From contig OZ234504.1 of the NCBI GenBank assembly GCA_965153455.1, positions 6,882,001 through 6,946,000 of the forward strand: a stretch of DNA of 64,000 nt, given 5' to 3'. The DNA is from Sphagnum compactum (lineage: Eukaryota > Bryophyta > Sphagnopsida > Sphagnales). Below the pieces are notes generated by a model. The model was not told where the DNA came from and did not search any database. It was given only the letters and a program-made list of their open reading frames with translations. Positions 1 through 12,479 of the stretch are shown here, piece after piece. Every line of letters begins with the position of its first letter. Positions within the stretch are counted from its first letter, which is position 1. The translations under genes and the position numbers were made by a program.

Positions 1-1530
1 ATTTTTGCACATCTCTTTTGATTATCACATATCATAAGTCTTTGCAACTTTTTCATATGTTGCTGCATATTGACATGCTTTAAAAATGCGTGACCAAAAT
101 AAATACCTTAAAAACTTTCTTCCAAACCCAACACATCACAACTTACAATTGATTTTAGGGCTACAATCATAGTGTTCAAAACCTTTATCCTTGACATAAG
201 CAATAATTTCCTCGCCAATGCATAACTATCCAATAATTATATTAATTTTTTGGCCTAGGTCTATCTACTAGTATCATTTGCCTCATAAGGCCAAGGGTAA
301 TGTGCTTTGGTTGCCAATCAATTTTTAATAAATGATCAGCAATGCAAAAATATCATGTCCACCTTTTGACATTCACAAATCAAAGCTTATAGTGCATAAT
401 AACATTTTGTTAAACTTGGTAAAACATAAAAATTGTTTTATTTTTTTCACTAGTCCAAGCACTAATTCATGTGAAAATTGTTCTAAAAGGAAAAATAGTT
501 CTTGGACACAATTGCATACTAAATGTTTTCAACCAAATACTTTTCACAAACTGTAAAGGAAAATGATTTTTGACAATGAAAAGTTTCAAGTCTTCTAGAA
601 ATTGCTTTTGTTGTAGATCATCTTTCTTCAAAGGTTTTTGTGGAACAAAAAAATGGATATGGAACTAGAAGACATATTTGGTCTATTTTTTGAAGGTTGT
701 CTTTCATCTTCCCTCAAAGGATTATTGACTTCTTCAAATTTAAAAATAAATTACAATGATTTCAATTCACATGTTTCTTCAATGAGTTATACCATTAGTT
801 GTGTTATATATGATTACTCTTCTCCTAGCTTGAGTTTTTTAATTTAAATTCAAAATTGGACTATAGCAACAAAAAATACAACACATGACTTGAGGAGATA
901 TTAAGTCAATTTTTTTGTTATCATTAACATAATAAAATGCCTAACACAATGCATTTCTATTATTTGGTTTCCAAAATAATCTTTCTGTATGTAACTTTTT
1001 CAATTTTTCTTTTTTAATCTTTGGATTCCTACTTCCTTTTGTTTGAACATTTGCATTTTCTTCAACTTCTTTCAAAGGTTCATCTTCCATTCTTACTTCA
1101 TTCATAAATACATCATATGTATTTTCATTTTTAAAATATTGTTCCATGTTTAGTTTGAAATTTAAAATTACTACCTTGATGAGTAGCGAAAAAAACTAAA
1201 TATATCTATGATCCATCAAAACCAACATTTACAAGATGCAATCTACTTTTTAAGCATTTCCAAAACAAGATGAGATATATTTCATAAAATTTTACAAATA
1301 AGAATGTAATGGAATTTTGTAATTAAATGTATAGGAAAATGAAAATAAGAAAAATCTTGCAAAGTAATAATAATAAAATAAAACATTATCAAAAGAAACA
1401 AGACATGAAAAATGAAAAAACATGAAAAAAAATGGAAAAAACCTCACCTCACAAGGTTTGTCGAAAGTCTAGTGCTCCAAGTTTCGAGTTTTGACCTACA
1501 CATGTCAAGAGGGGGGGAAGTACCAAATTA
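1..1530. other. AT-rich gene-free DNA
   Basis: Very AT-rich sequence with only short open frames (under 75 codons), many without an ATG. I see no splice-linked coding pattern and no recognisable protein motif. Probably decayed intergenic or transposon-derived DNA. Confidence 0.5.
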
Positions 1531-1539
1531 ACCAAAAAA

Positions 1540-1960
1540 ACAGGAACAACACCAACACAAAAAAAATAGTAGCACCAACACAATAAGAAGAAGAACAAGA
1601 GCTGGATTAGTAGGTACTTAAACTTGTGAGAAGAACGGCAACACTTATGTCAGAAGAACAACAACACCAACACAAGAATAACCACAACACCAATGCAATA
1701 AAACGGTAGCACTAATGTGCGAAAAACAGCAAAACAACACGAAAAAGGCAATAAGACTTACGCGAAAAGAAAGGTAACACAAATGTGGGAAGGGTAACAC
1801 AAATGCGAAAGGAAGCAACATCAATGTGAGTAGCAATGCAAATAATATTTACACACATGGCATTAACGCAAGAGGAAAGCAACACAAGAGGGAAGTAAGA
1901 CCAATGTGAGTAATAACACTAATGTGCAAAAACAACATGAGAAAAACCAAAAGAATTTTA
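1540..1960. repeat. Degenerate short tandem repeat rich in AACACCAATG-like units
   Basis: Loosely repeated units of roughly 17-30 bp containing variants of caacaccaatgtg and gaagaacaacaac recur through this stretch, giving an A/C-rich purine-heavy strand. The copies are strongly diverged and the period is irregular, so this is an old minisatellite rather than a clean array. Nothing protein-coding is seen. Confidence 0.5.
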
Positions 1961-4900
1961 TAAAAAAAAACACAACCAATGCAAAAAGAACAATTTAAAA
2001 AAAAAACAATTATAAAGAAAAATGAATCTCATCTTCTTTTTTTTTAGTTTTTCCTTTATCCCTAACCCTAAACAGCACCTCCGCCTCCCTAGCTAGCAGT
2101 TATTATTTAGGAATCCTAAAATGGAATACTATGAAAACTAGATGGAAATTTTATGAAAGAAGCTGTCTGGTTTTTCAAAAAAAAAATTTTTAAATTGGTT
2201 CTCATGATCGCTTCTCATTCATGTGAGAATCAGAAGTCAATTCTCAATTCGGTTCTCATAATGGTGCCAATTGGTTTTCACTATGAAAACCCGAGCTAAG
2301 AATCAAGCTGAAAATTGAATGACAATTCGAAAATTGCCCAACTTTAGAAACAACCTTTTAGAAAGAAGGGGGGGAAATGCCCCACCCTATAAAACACCAC
2401 AATTAGGTGCAATTCATGTTCAAGATGAATTTGCTACAATCTTGTAATATGTATGTTTTATCTTTTGCTAAAAAACAAAGATGTTCAAGTACAATTCAAA
2501 CCAAAAGAGAAACAAGACATTATAAAACATATTTGTTTTAAAGTAAAGGTATTTTGAAATTGATTCCAACCTGTTGGAATATCTATTAAAAGATTTTCCC
2601 TTGTCCCTCCCAACCATGTGCCCATCAAGAAAAGGGGCATTTCATTCTTGCATATAATAGAGGAAGCTTGCAACAAATTTACACAATTTGAATAATCAAG
2701 ATGTGTTATTGGTAACATGTCTTGGCACCCATATGAAATGTTATCATTTTAAAAAATTGAATTTGTTCAAATTAAACAAAATGGAAAACAGTATCCCTCC
2801 CCCAATCATTATTTTTACAACTACAATGGTAGTCTTGTAAAACCTAATTTGAAAGTACAAAAGGTGGAGTGATAATGATGCCTTGGCATGATAACAAAAC
2901 AATTATCGTAGCCTAGGGTCAATTTCCACATGGACAAAATGAATAATTGTTTTTCAAAAATTAAATTTTCTTATGAATTTGAAAATTTTATTCTTTCATA
3001 ACCTATTATGATATTTTCAAATGAGAAATGAAATTATTCGGATTGTGACTTGTGATAATAATGATGGTTTTCAACACCTCAGATCCATATTTTCATGAAA
3101 TTTTGTTTCATTGGAAAAACATATTATTTAATGACAAAATTGATCATAAGATAAAATATTAAACTACACACTTAACTTCACAAATATACATATGTTTAGT
3201 TTAAGTTCATATTAATGGAAACATTTACATTACATTTTCTTGCATGATTTGATTAAAAATTATTATTAGTTATGAGCAAAGCCCTCTTTTGGCAAGCTAC
3301 TTGTTTTTTTATTAAAGTCATGTAAAGTTTTATTAAAAAACACACTGTAAATTAGAAAAATGTACAAAGAATAAAATTAAGGAAAAGGGAAAAATGACAG
3401 GATGTCAAGTTGGCTCAAAATAGGTGTCAAAATCTCTCCATGTCCATAGTTGATCGCATGTGGTAGGTCGGCCATATTTATATGTTAAAACCAATGGCTT
3501 GCAATAAATCGGCCATGGTGATGGGAGGTGTGTTTTGAAAGGGTGGAAGTTGGGAAGTAGCTAAGCCTACGACTACTGCTTGACTTAAAATGGAAGATGC
3601 TTGCATCCTTTGTAATGTGATCGAAACTTTTTAACGAAGAAAAGTGACCAAGGTCAAAAGATGAGGGTCCTTTGGCCCTTTCAAGCTCCAAATGGCATTG
3701 GCACAATCATGTTAAAACACATTGGCATGTTTGTGTAAGCAACCAAATACCTCAATTGCTAAGGGGAGGAATTGATCAATGGGATGTCGATTGTGATAGC
3801 TCTTTTCCTTGGTTTGAGCTGCATCAAAGGCGGCAAATCTTTGAGTTGCGCAAAATTGGGGAAATAAATTTGCTTACATTGGGTCAGCAATGACAATGTT
3901 GGTTAGGGTGCAAATGTCAATTTTGGTAAGCACAATGTCAATTTGTCAACAAGAAAAGTTGAATGTGGTTGAAGGAAGTAGATGTAATTGTTTTCATCCC
4001 ATGTGGAAGTCAGCATTTCGCACAATGGTGGCAAAGGTGTCACAAATTGCATCATGGGTTCTAGTGTGTTCGTTGGCATGAGCACAACATAAGAGGTGGA
4101 TACCCATAAGGTCAATGGGATGTGTGCACACACATTGAGGAATGCTTGCAATTGAGGGGTGGGGTAGTCCAAGTCGTGTACGAAGTGTTGTGAAAAAAAC
4201 TAGGGAAGATAATTAAAATGCTAAAAAGATTGGTTGAATTGTAAACCAAACACCCGCCCCTGGGCCAGAACATGATAAAATTCGGGCATGATAAGCCTCA
4301 AATATTCTGTCGAAAAGCATGTTAGAAAAGGTATGATGGTGCAAACATTTCGAGATGGAATCTTAACGTTGAACCATTTGTTACTCGATGAGTTGTTCAA
4401 ATGGAAGAAACACGCACGAGCTGGGGGTGGTAGAAGATCACATGCTGCCTTGAGGTGTTGCTAGAAATGTGTTGTTATTGATTTGTGCTAAGGCTTCAAA
4501 AAGAAAGGGATGTTATTCAACCACAAACTTAACAATTATAATTAAAGTGACAAGGGCCTAACTCCCTAAATAAACTACTTGGGCAATGATGAATGTGGAT
4601 ATGGGCCCAACACCATATTTTCTTTCATTGCAAATGTGGCAATCTCGTCTGAACTTGATTGGAGCACTGAATCAAACTCTAATGATAGTTTTCATTTTCT
4701 TGCAGAAATTGTAGTCAAGTTGTGCAGTTAAAGTCCAAGTCCAGGTGGAACTCATCCTCCCCCATCCCCCTTAATTCTTGGAAGCCTCTTATATTCCAAA
4801 ATGACTGTACATTATGTATAACTTGGGGGCATCCTACGCTCTCATCTCATCCATAGAAAGACAAAAAAATCAGACCTGATCCATTACGGTGAGCCGAGCA

Positions 4901-6110
4901 GGAACAGTAGTTGTTCTGTTCAATACTCTGCCCACTGTAATTGAATTTTGTTTTCTCTTCCTCCTAGGATGCCATAGGTAGGTAGGTACCTTGTCGTCTT
5001 CGCAGTAGTCTAATTTAGGTAGAGCTTGCAACTTGAAACCTGCACCTTAACCCATTAATCCACTGATAAATCTGGAGATGCTTGTTGTTGTTGTGATGGC
5101 CACCCGCCGGCTTCTTTATTGAATCAGGTTTTATGTTTTGAAAAAGATTCAATTTCAACTGCCATCATCTAGAGCTGATTGGATGGCACACTGTACAAAA
5201 GCTTGGCTCTGGGCAGCTCCATGTTTTTCTGTGCGAAAATTCGTACCTAGGCGACAGAAAGCAGATTTCTCTGTCGCACGATTCCTTTTTCACTCACAAA
5301 AGTTCACCATATTTTGAGGAATTCTTTTTGTCTGAAGTTGCTATATTTGGACTATAGGTTCTGCAGGGCCGGAAAACATGTGCGAGAAGAAAAGAAAAAC
5401 AATAGCTGGACAGATCGAGGGGTGGGGGATTTAAGCTGGCCAAACTAAGGCAGGAAATCTTTAAATATTCTACTCTGTTGTCTGAAATGTAGCCAAATTT
5501 TGGCTCTCTCTCTTCTTTTGTACAATGGGTACAGCACCTGCCTCACAAAATTGGCCAAATTAAACAAAAACCCTGGTTCTGGGTCACCTCTCTACCAGGA
5601 TTTCAGATACTAATCAGCTTTCAGTTGTGAAATTGTGTTAACAAAGATGTGTTACATAATATTCCTTCCTTTTCTAAACATCAACGGAAGTACTTTGTCC
5701 ATATAATCTCCTCCTCTATTCCTGAAAGTTACTTCCAAATGCTGTCTGCAAATGCTATATAGGGTAGCGGCAGCATTGTCGGGATGCCATTCTGACCTTG
5801 AATGTGTGAATGCTCTCGGTAAGAGTGCACTTAACCTTAGGTAACTTGACAGAAAAGCAAGGTGTAGTGTATCTTGTTGTGTTATCCATCCTTGTTATGT
5901 CATCCACTTTAGAGCATGTCGTGTATGCCAAATTTCATCAAAATTGTAGTTTAAGCTATTTCAGCTAAATTTGATTATTATATATTGATCTCCTCTATCC
6001 ATTTGGTGGATAGATAAAGTCACCAGTAGAAGACTTTGTTCAAAAGTATCTGTGCAAATCTAGACTCCATTTAAGGGGATAAAAGAAAGTTTTGAATAGG
6101 ACCTTCAACA
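1961..6110. other. Gene-free stretch, no recognised features
   Basis: Mixed-composition DNA. Short frames between 3.5 and 4.2 kb on both strands resemble nothing I recognise and overlap one another. The part from 4.7 to 6.1 kb is less AT-rich but shows no convincing exon with splice sites. It may hold untranslated or decayed sequence. Confidence 0.4.
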
Positions 6111-6119
6111 CCCATTGTT

Positions 6120-6900
6120 GCCTTGCAGCACTAGGGAGACACCTAGGGACCAATTTAGGTTATGGGATACATAAAGATTATTTAGGGGGTTACATAGAGC
6201 TTAACTATTTAGGGGGCTAGTTAAGAATTTTTTAGGTTAAGGGATGCATAAGGATTATTTGAAAAGTTTCCTAGAACTAACTCATAATGCAAGATTGGAC
6301 TACGTAGGGCCTACATAGGGGGGCTACAAAGGGATTACCTAGGGGATTACTTGGAGTTACCTAAGGACTACTTAGGGCTGAGATCCATCCAAAGACTTTG
6401 CTCATGTGAGAATAATGATCCAGAGAGGGTCTTTGAAAGGAATGGGTCTTGATCTATGGTTTCTTGGAGACGTTCCTAGAATTTCCCTCATTGGATGCTC
6501 AGTACGCTTTTTTTTTTTTGAGAACTTGCAGCCAAAATGCCCTTGGTCCCATGGGATACCCAAATGGGCTCATGGGATAACTAAGTATCCTATTCAGCCT
6601 TTGTAAGGAGGTTGGTGGCCTAAATAGGTAGGTAGCCTAGGTAGGTGAGTAAGTAGGTGGGTTGAAGACCTAGGTAGAAGGGTAGGTAGCCTAGGCAGGC
6701 AAGTAAGTAGGTAGGGGACCTAGGCAGGAGGGTGGGTAGTGTAGGTAGGCAAGGAGGTTGGTAGGTAAGTTGAAGGCTTAGGTAGGAAGGTAGATAGCTT
6801 AGGTAGGCAAGAAGGTAGGTGGGCACACTAGGTAAGTGGGTACATAACCTAAGTAGGTCCCTAACCTTAGGTAGGTTGACCCCTAGGTAGACAAGCTGTT
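6120..6900. repeat. TAGG-type minisatellite
   Basis: From about 6120 the sequence is built from variants of ttaggggattac and then, from 6600 to 6870, of taggtaggtagg with interspersed gggtaggtagcctagg. An open frame across it on the minus strand reads only as Leu/Pro/Tyr repeats and is a by-product. A second array of the same kind lies at 11290-11600. Confidence 0.8.
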
Positions 6901-7267
6901 TACTCATTTAGGTGTTCAAAATCTGACCCTCTATTCATCTTTTCTTTTGAGTTTGGGCCCCAATTTATGAAACTTTAAGGATATGTGCAGAGTGAGGTTG
7001 AAATGTCAAAGAGAGGACGAGAGAAGGAACACAATTGGCTGTCACTTTAAGGATATCTCTTATTGCCCCACGCGGTGATTTTAGTGTACTATTTGATGAT
7101 GGCCACTAGATCTTTTCTTTCCTATGTAAAAAGCACTACAAGTGAATAGCACTTATGTAATATAGATTTTGAGTGTATGTACACCTAGTTTCCTCAAATG
7201 TGCATGACAGGAGGGGGTTCCAGAACTTGATGTTCCCCTTGTGGTTAAACCTCTTAGGTGATTCTTG

Positions 7268-7385
7268 TGTCCTCTTGCATGTGGGTCCTTCCATTTTGTT
7301 CCTTGTATTCCCCCTTTTTGGGTGCTTTGGTTTATTTATGATTGGCAGGGTTTCATCATCAATATGATGCAGCTCCACATTTTGA
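7268..7385 (+). repeat. Dispersed repeat, copy A
   Basis: This stretch contains gggtccttcc, then ttgttccttgta, ccccctttttg and tttatttatgattggcag. The same order of words appears on the opposite strand at about 30780-30885. The two copies are diverged but collinear over about 100 bp, which marks an old dispersed element of unknown class. Confidence 0.55.
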
Positions 7386-7449
7386 CCCTGAAAACAGAGA
7401 AAGAGGACCATTTTTCTGGTGCATTTTTCCCACCAAAATGCCCGAAATG

Positions 7450-9642
7450 AATTCCCAGTCTGGATGGAAGTTGCAAGACATTGCCTGATAAGAGGAAGGC
7501 TCAGCAACCACGCTTAGAAAGGTCATCCACTTCAAGAGTTAGGGACATGTTTATCTGCACAAGAAGCCAACTTTTGTGGACCCAGAAAACCCTCTCTCCA
7601 GGCTCCTCAATCTTGTGGAATGTATCTACTTACAATTGAATGTCTCAGTTGTTATGGGTGTCTGCACACAGAGTTCAATGGTGATCTGGGGTCAACCATT
7701 GTAGCGGATAATATTTAACTTGGATACGGTCAACATGGTGTCAAGTGGCTCTGAAACCATCAGTTAACTTAGTTCCCCACCACCTTAACTCCAGCTTTGG
7801 ACCTTAAGAAAAGTCACCCAGCGGGGAAGGACAGAGCTCTGGTTTTCAAACCAGGATGATGGCTAACATGTAGAAAAGCATATAGAAAGAAACTAAAAGA
7901 ATTCACAAAACTAAGCTAAGCCAGGCTGGGTGCTGCAATGGGTCCTGGTCTTCTGATACATACCTTGGGGCCCATCTGGATGGGTTCTGACAGAGCCCAT
8001 AAGCTCCTCTCTCCCAAAACAAGGAAAGAACTGCTCCAAGTGATCAATGAAACAGATCACAGATACCTCTTTATCCCAACAATCTCATCACAGCTGTCTG
8101 AAGCCAGGGCACTCACCCAGGAGCTACTCCACGTCCATGTGATCTCCAGGCAATGAAACCTGCGCCTGCTTGGATCTCAGTTTCATGAAAAGATTGATCC
8201 AATATTCTGAAAGAAAGATGGGACCTTGATCCCAAGTGCTGATTTTTGAACTGAAGGTTTTTTAATGTCAGAAAGATGTGGATTGTAAAGAGGAAAGCTT
8301 GGCAAGAGGAAAGAAGGTAGATCATATGGAAATGAAGGATCAGTATCTGGTAGCTTTTGGTTAACTCTTTGCCCAGGTCCTTGCTGGCCAGTCTCGTGCA
8401 TTGGGGCCCTGCAGTTGTCCATTTCTTTTTGCAATGGATTTGTCCATTCATGTTAAGGAGGGAAAAAAAAAACACAAAAGAAAGAAAGATCGGTATCTGC
8501 CATCCAGTAGCCCACCCCGCCTACTAGTAGTTGTGGCGGCTGACACACCCTCAAGGCAGAAAGATGCTAAACATCCCCCAACAAGCTCAGTCCACCGCAT
8601 TTCATTGGAGGGATAAGGCAAGGTGCCTTATCCCTCCACCATGTTTAGTGATACCAGGCCAAACTTTTACAAAGCCAGCTTGCTGCCTTTCAGGCACTAA
8701 AAGAGGCGCCCCTACCCTGAAATTGGAAGCCCCCACCTAAAACCTTAGAGTCCAACTTCCTGACAAGGGATAACTTCTTAGTATGTTGGACAAACTCAAA
8801 CCCACAGGCTCTTTTGTTTTCATAGTCAACCATCATTGTTTAAGAGCCCAAGTATCTAATCCACATTAGGAGACAGCTGGGGGATGCTTCGCTTTGCCTC
8901 TACAATTTCAATGCCCAGAGCCAGAATTTCTTGATGGAGTAAAGCTAGTAGATCAGCTTACTGATTGACAATGCCTCCAGCTTGTTTGATTCTGTGTAGT
9001 ATGTACAGGGAGTTGATCAGTGATCACTGGCAAAACAAGTCAGAGGGTGGTGTTATTTTGCCTGTTGATTTGGAGTACGAATTGCTTCTCAAAACCTACC
9101 ACAAAGGCTCAAAACCAGTCAAAGCTGCCTAATGTAGGTAGGTTGGTGAAAGGCAGTGACCACAATCCAACAATCTAGATTGTATGAAGTGACACAGACT
9201 GTGCACAAGTACAGTCCTTTGAGAAATCATGCATGGAGTTTGTCATAGTTTAGAAAGGCTCAACCTAATTCAACCATAAGCTGTAGTAGTTGCTATGCAA
9301 GAAGAGTTTCAAAAGACCCAAAAACACCAAAAAACCTTTCTTTCAGATTTTGGCAAACTATTGGAAATCACCAACCTTTGAGTACCTAGAAGCATTTCTT
9401 ATGACAATTCTTTCAACACTTTTGTCCACAAAGTAACCCAAAGATACCCCTAGGCATTTTCAAGAAAACTATCTTGGTATAGTTTTTTGCAAATGAAAAA
9501 TTCTCATTTTATTTCTGGTTCTGAAAAGCATTTTCATGGCAAGTACATTAATGCCACTTTCTTTGCTTTCAGCCTGCTAAGTAAAGCCAAACCGAAAACT
9601 AAGACAAATTCCATCTTTGGGAATGTCCCATGTCTTAAATGT
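7450..9642. other. Gene-free stretch with higher GC; no gene recognised
   Basis: Composition between 7.5 and 9.2 kb resembles the introns and UTRs of the genes in this window more than the AT-rich spacers. Short frames at 7938-8156 (plus) and 8113-8475 (minus) do not match any family I know and have no splice-linked partners I can support. It may be a decayed gene or a non-coding transcript. Confidence 0.35.
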
Positions 9643-9952
9643 GTTGTGATGAACATATGTATGGAATTTTGGGTGCTCCACAAACAAAAAAGTTCAACAT
9701 CGCATTAAGATTCACTTTATGCATTTGGCATCCTAAGATCTACAATAATTAGTGATTCATCAATGGCCAATTGCATAAATATAAAACTGAACTACATGTT
9801 GTGATGAACATATGTATGGAATTTTGGGTGCTCCACAAACAAAAAAGTTCAACATCGCATTAAGATTCACTTTATGCATTTGGCATCCTAAGATCTACAA
9901 TAATTAGTGATTCATCAATGGCCAATTGCATAAATATAAAACTGAACTACAT
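9643..9952. repeat. Perfect 155-bp tandem duplication
   Basis: Two adjacent 155-bp copies (9643-9797 and 9798-9952), each running from gttgtgatgaac to actgaactacat, are identical at every base I compared. They sit in ordinary AT-rich DNA. Absence of any difference indicates a very recent duplication or a local assembly artefact. Confidence 0.95.
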
Positions 9953-11055
9953 AATTTGAAAACCCCCAATGATAGTTGGGAGCATTAATACTTATCCATT
10001 TGGTTGTAGTGACATAATAATTTCTAATGTTACCTATTTTATGAAGTCTTCTTTTCTTCAAAGCCAAATCAAACATAAATCTTTTTGTGCACCTTTTTGG
10101 TTTGCAAACATGGAAATCTTGATGAATTCAAAATAGCCTGATCTTTTGTGGCACAGAAGATAGGGGCTGAATTACTCATATTGAATATTGTAACTTGATT
10201 GATCTTGAGCCAGACTTGAATTTGTCTCCATGCAATATCCCCAAGCTTTCATGAGGAAGATGACATACATGTTAGTGAACAACTTGACTCTAGCTAGGTG
10301 GAACAAGTAGAAGAAATGTAATTTAGCTTGTGTCCATCACCCATTGCTCATCCAAGAATTTGTGGCTCAACCCACATTCTATTTGGACAATGTGTAGTGG
10401 AAGACTAACAACATAAAATACATTAGAATGATGAATTAGCAAGCTCAAAATAGAGCTTTGTTCCTTAAAAGAATCTTTTTTACCAAATTTATGAAGTAGC
10501 CTCATTGGTGAGGATCCCAAGGAGACATAGTAGTAAACAACAAGGTGTTTGAATGGATTGTAAAGCTTTTGCAAGATTCCTACACTAGCTAACAACCTAC
10601 TTAATACCTAGGTCTAAATCTAATTAATTGTTTTAATGGCACATAAAAAACCAATGTTGGGTAGCTATTTGAGAGTCCATCGAGCATTAATTGGGTTTTA
10701 CCTCAAGTATATATATATATATATACCCATTGGGTGTTGAGTTTTTAAAGAACTGGCCCTGCCTCATACTTGGGCATTTAAAAAAGTTGGTACCCACCCC
10801 CACCTCATAATCAAAACTTTTAAAAATTCAAATAGCTATGACCATACTTGGTTCAAAGGGAAATAAATGGAAATGGTATCTTTCAAAAACTTGGATACCT
10901 TTTTAGTACTCAATTTTTACCTTTTCAACATATTAAGGTTAGGGTTAAGGATTCTGTAGTCTGTACAAGTTGTGTTTGTAGTTTGCAATGCGCATGTCTC
11001 CTTCACTTTTTGCAACAACTTGCAACATTCATTTTGAGCTTTGTATCAATGTGTT
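9953..11055. other. AT-rich gene-free DNA with a TA microsatellite
   Basis: No coding pattern is recognised. A short (TA)n run lies at about 10708-10725. The open frame at 10323-10595 on the minus strand has no recognisable motif. Confidence 0.4.
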
Positions 11056-11059
11056 AAAC

Positions 11060-11270
11060 TTAACTAAAGACCACTGGCCATTTTGACTAAGGTTGTACAA
11101 CTTGACTATGCATCTTATAAAATAAAACACTATAGTCAAGTTGATTAGTTAACAAATATATGTGTCATTCAAGCCCCTGGCCTTTAGTCAAAATGGACAT
11201 GTCCACTAGTCAAAATAACAAGTTAGTCAATTTGTTCCTCTTAAAAAACCCATGATTTGTAATAATGTTA
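11060..11270. repeat. Diverged direct repeat, left copy
   Basis: Contains the ordered words tgtcattcaagcc, ggccttagtcaaaatg-type sequence, acatgtcca and catgatttgtaat. The same words in the same order recur at 11690-11905. The two copies bracket a TAGG minisatellite, so the whole looks like an old element with direct terminal repeats, or a segmental duplication with an array between. Confidence 0.65.
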
Positions 11271-11289
11271 TTTCACATCATCAGTCATG

Positions 11290-11600
11290 TAAGTAAGTAA
11301 GGAAGTTAGGTTATTAGTAGTTAGGTTGCATGATGTTTGGTAGGTAGAGGGGTAGGTAAATAGGTAGCTAAGTAGGTAAGTGGGTAGGTAGGTAGGATTT
11401 TGGATGGTAGGTGGGGAATAGGAAGTAGGTAGCTAGGTAGGCATGTACAATGGTAGGTGGGAAGGAGGAGGTAGGTAGGTATGTAGGTAAGTAAGTTGGT
11501 AGGTAAAGATGTAGGATGGTAGGTGGGAAGGAGGAGATAAATAGGTAGGTAGGTTTGTAAGATGATAGGTGGGTAGGTATGTAGGTAAGTAAGTTGTATA
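11290..11600. repeat. TAGG-type minisatellite between direct repeats
   Basis: Dense variants of gtaggtaggtaagtaag and gatggtaggtgggaaggagg. It is the same repeat type as at 6600-6870, flanked here by the direct repeats at 11060-11270 and 11690-11905. Confidence 0.8.
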
Positions 11601-11689
11601 TAAGTAGATCTAGGCCGTTGCCTAGCTTAGTTAATAGTTATTTGACCAATTAGGTAGCATAGGATGTCGTATTTGATTAGAACACCATT

Positions 11690-11905
11690 GTCCATATTGA
11701 CCAAGGATGTCATTTTGCTTTGTCCAATTTGACTAAATGCTCAATTTGACATATAGTCAAATATGTCATTTTAGTCAAGTGTACGAATAAAAAATACACA
11801 TGTCATTCAAGCCTCAGGCCTATAGTCAAAATGTACATGTCCATTAGTAAAAAAAGACTTGTTAGTCAACTTAGACTTTTTGAAAAATCATGAATTGTAA
11901 TAGTG
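11690..11905. repeat. Diverged direct repeat, right copy
   Basis: Collinear with 11060-11270 in the same orientation: tgtcattcaagcctcaggcc, tagtcaaaatgtacatgtcc and catgaattgtaata appear in the same order. Many TTGACTA/TAGTCAA words occur in both copies. I saw no open frame in either. Confidence 0.65.
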
Positions 11906-12470
11906 TCAAACCAAAAATTCATTTGATGAAAATTTAAATTTAGGTTTAGGTTTAAGACATTTGAAAGTGAACACCTATTGCATTAGAAGGAATTAATTTT
12001 GCAAAAGACTATCAAAATGATTCATATACTAAATAAATTTTAATGGGGAAAAAAAAAGAAGATATAAACATATTAACTACATTCAAATGACACTCATACC
12101 TTAAAAGAAAAGGAATTTTAAAACCTTAAAAATTTAGAAACTTTTCAAAATTGATTTAAAATTAAAAAGTTCAAGAGATCTTTGCCACATATAAATGGGG
12201 TATAATGTACATGATGTGTTAAAAAAAGTTGTAGGTTAATATACAAAAAAAAAAATGTAAAAAATGAAATTTTAATTATGGTTTGAAATTGTTATCATTT
12301 TTAAAACACAACACATAATTTACAAAATATCTTCACATCTAAAAAAATTCATGTTTATTAAAAAATGATTAAAAAATCTCATGTGTTGGGACAACTATAA
12401 ACATTTTTTATAACAATTTACAAAAGATTTCACTTAAAAATTCATTCATATGAAAAAATTATTTTTGGGC
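11906..12470 (+). repeat. Dispersed AT-rich element, copy A (inverted partner at 46.8-47.4 kb)
   Basis: Contains aatgtacatgatgtgttaa, aaagttgtaggttaatatac, attgttatcatttttaa and aaattcattcatatgaaaaa. The reverse complements of close variants appear in reverse order at 46835-47425. The pair spans about 0.6 kb and is separated by about 34 kb. No open frame is evident, so it could be a non-autonomous element or LTR-like remnant. Confidence 0.7.
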
Positions 12471-12479
12471 AAAAGGACA

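Noticed and set aside
6620-6907. 95-codon minus-strand frame of Leu/Pro/Tyr repeats
   Set aside because: By-product of the TAGG minisatellite.
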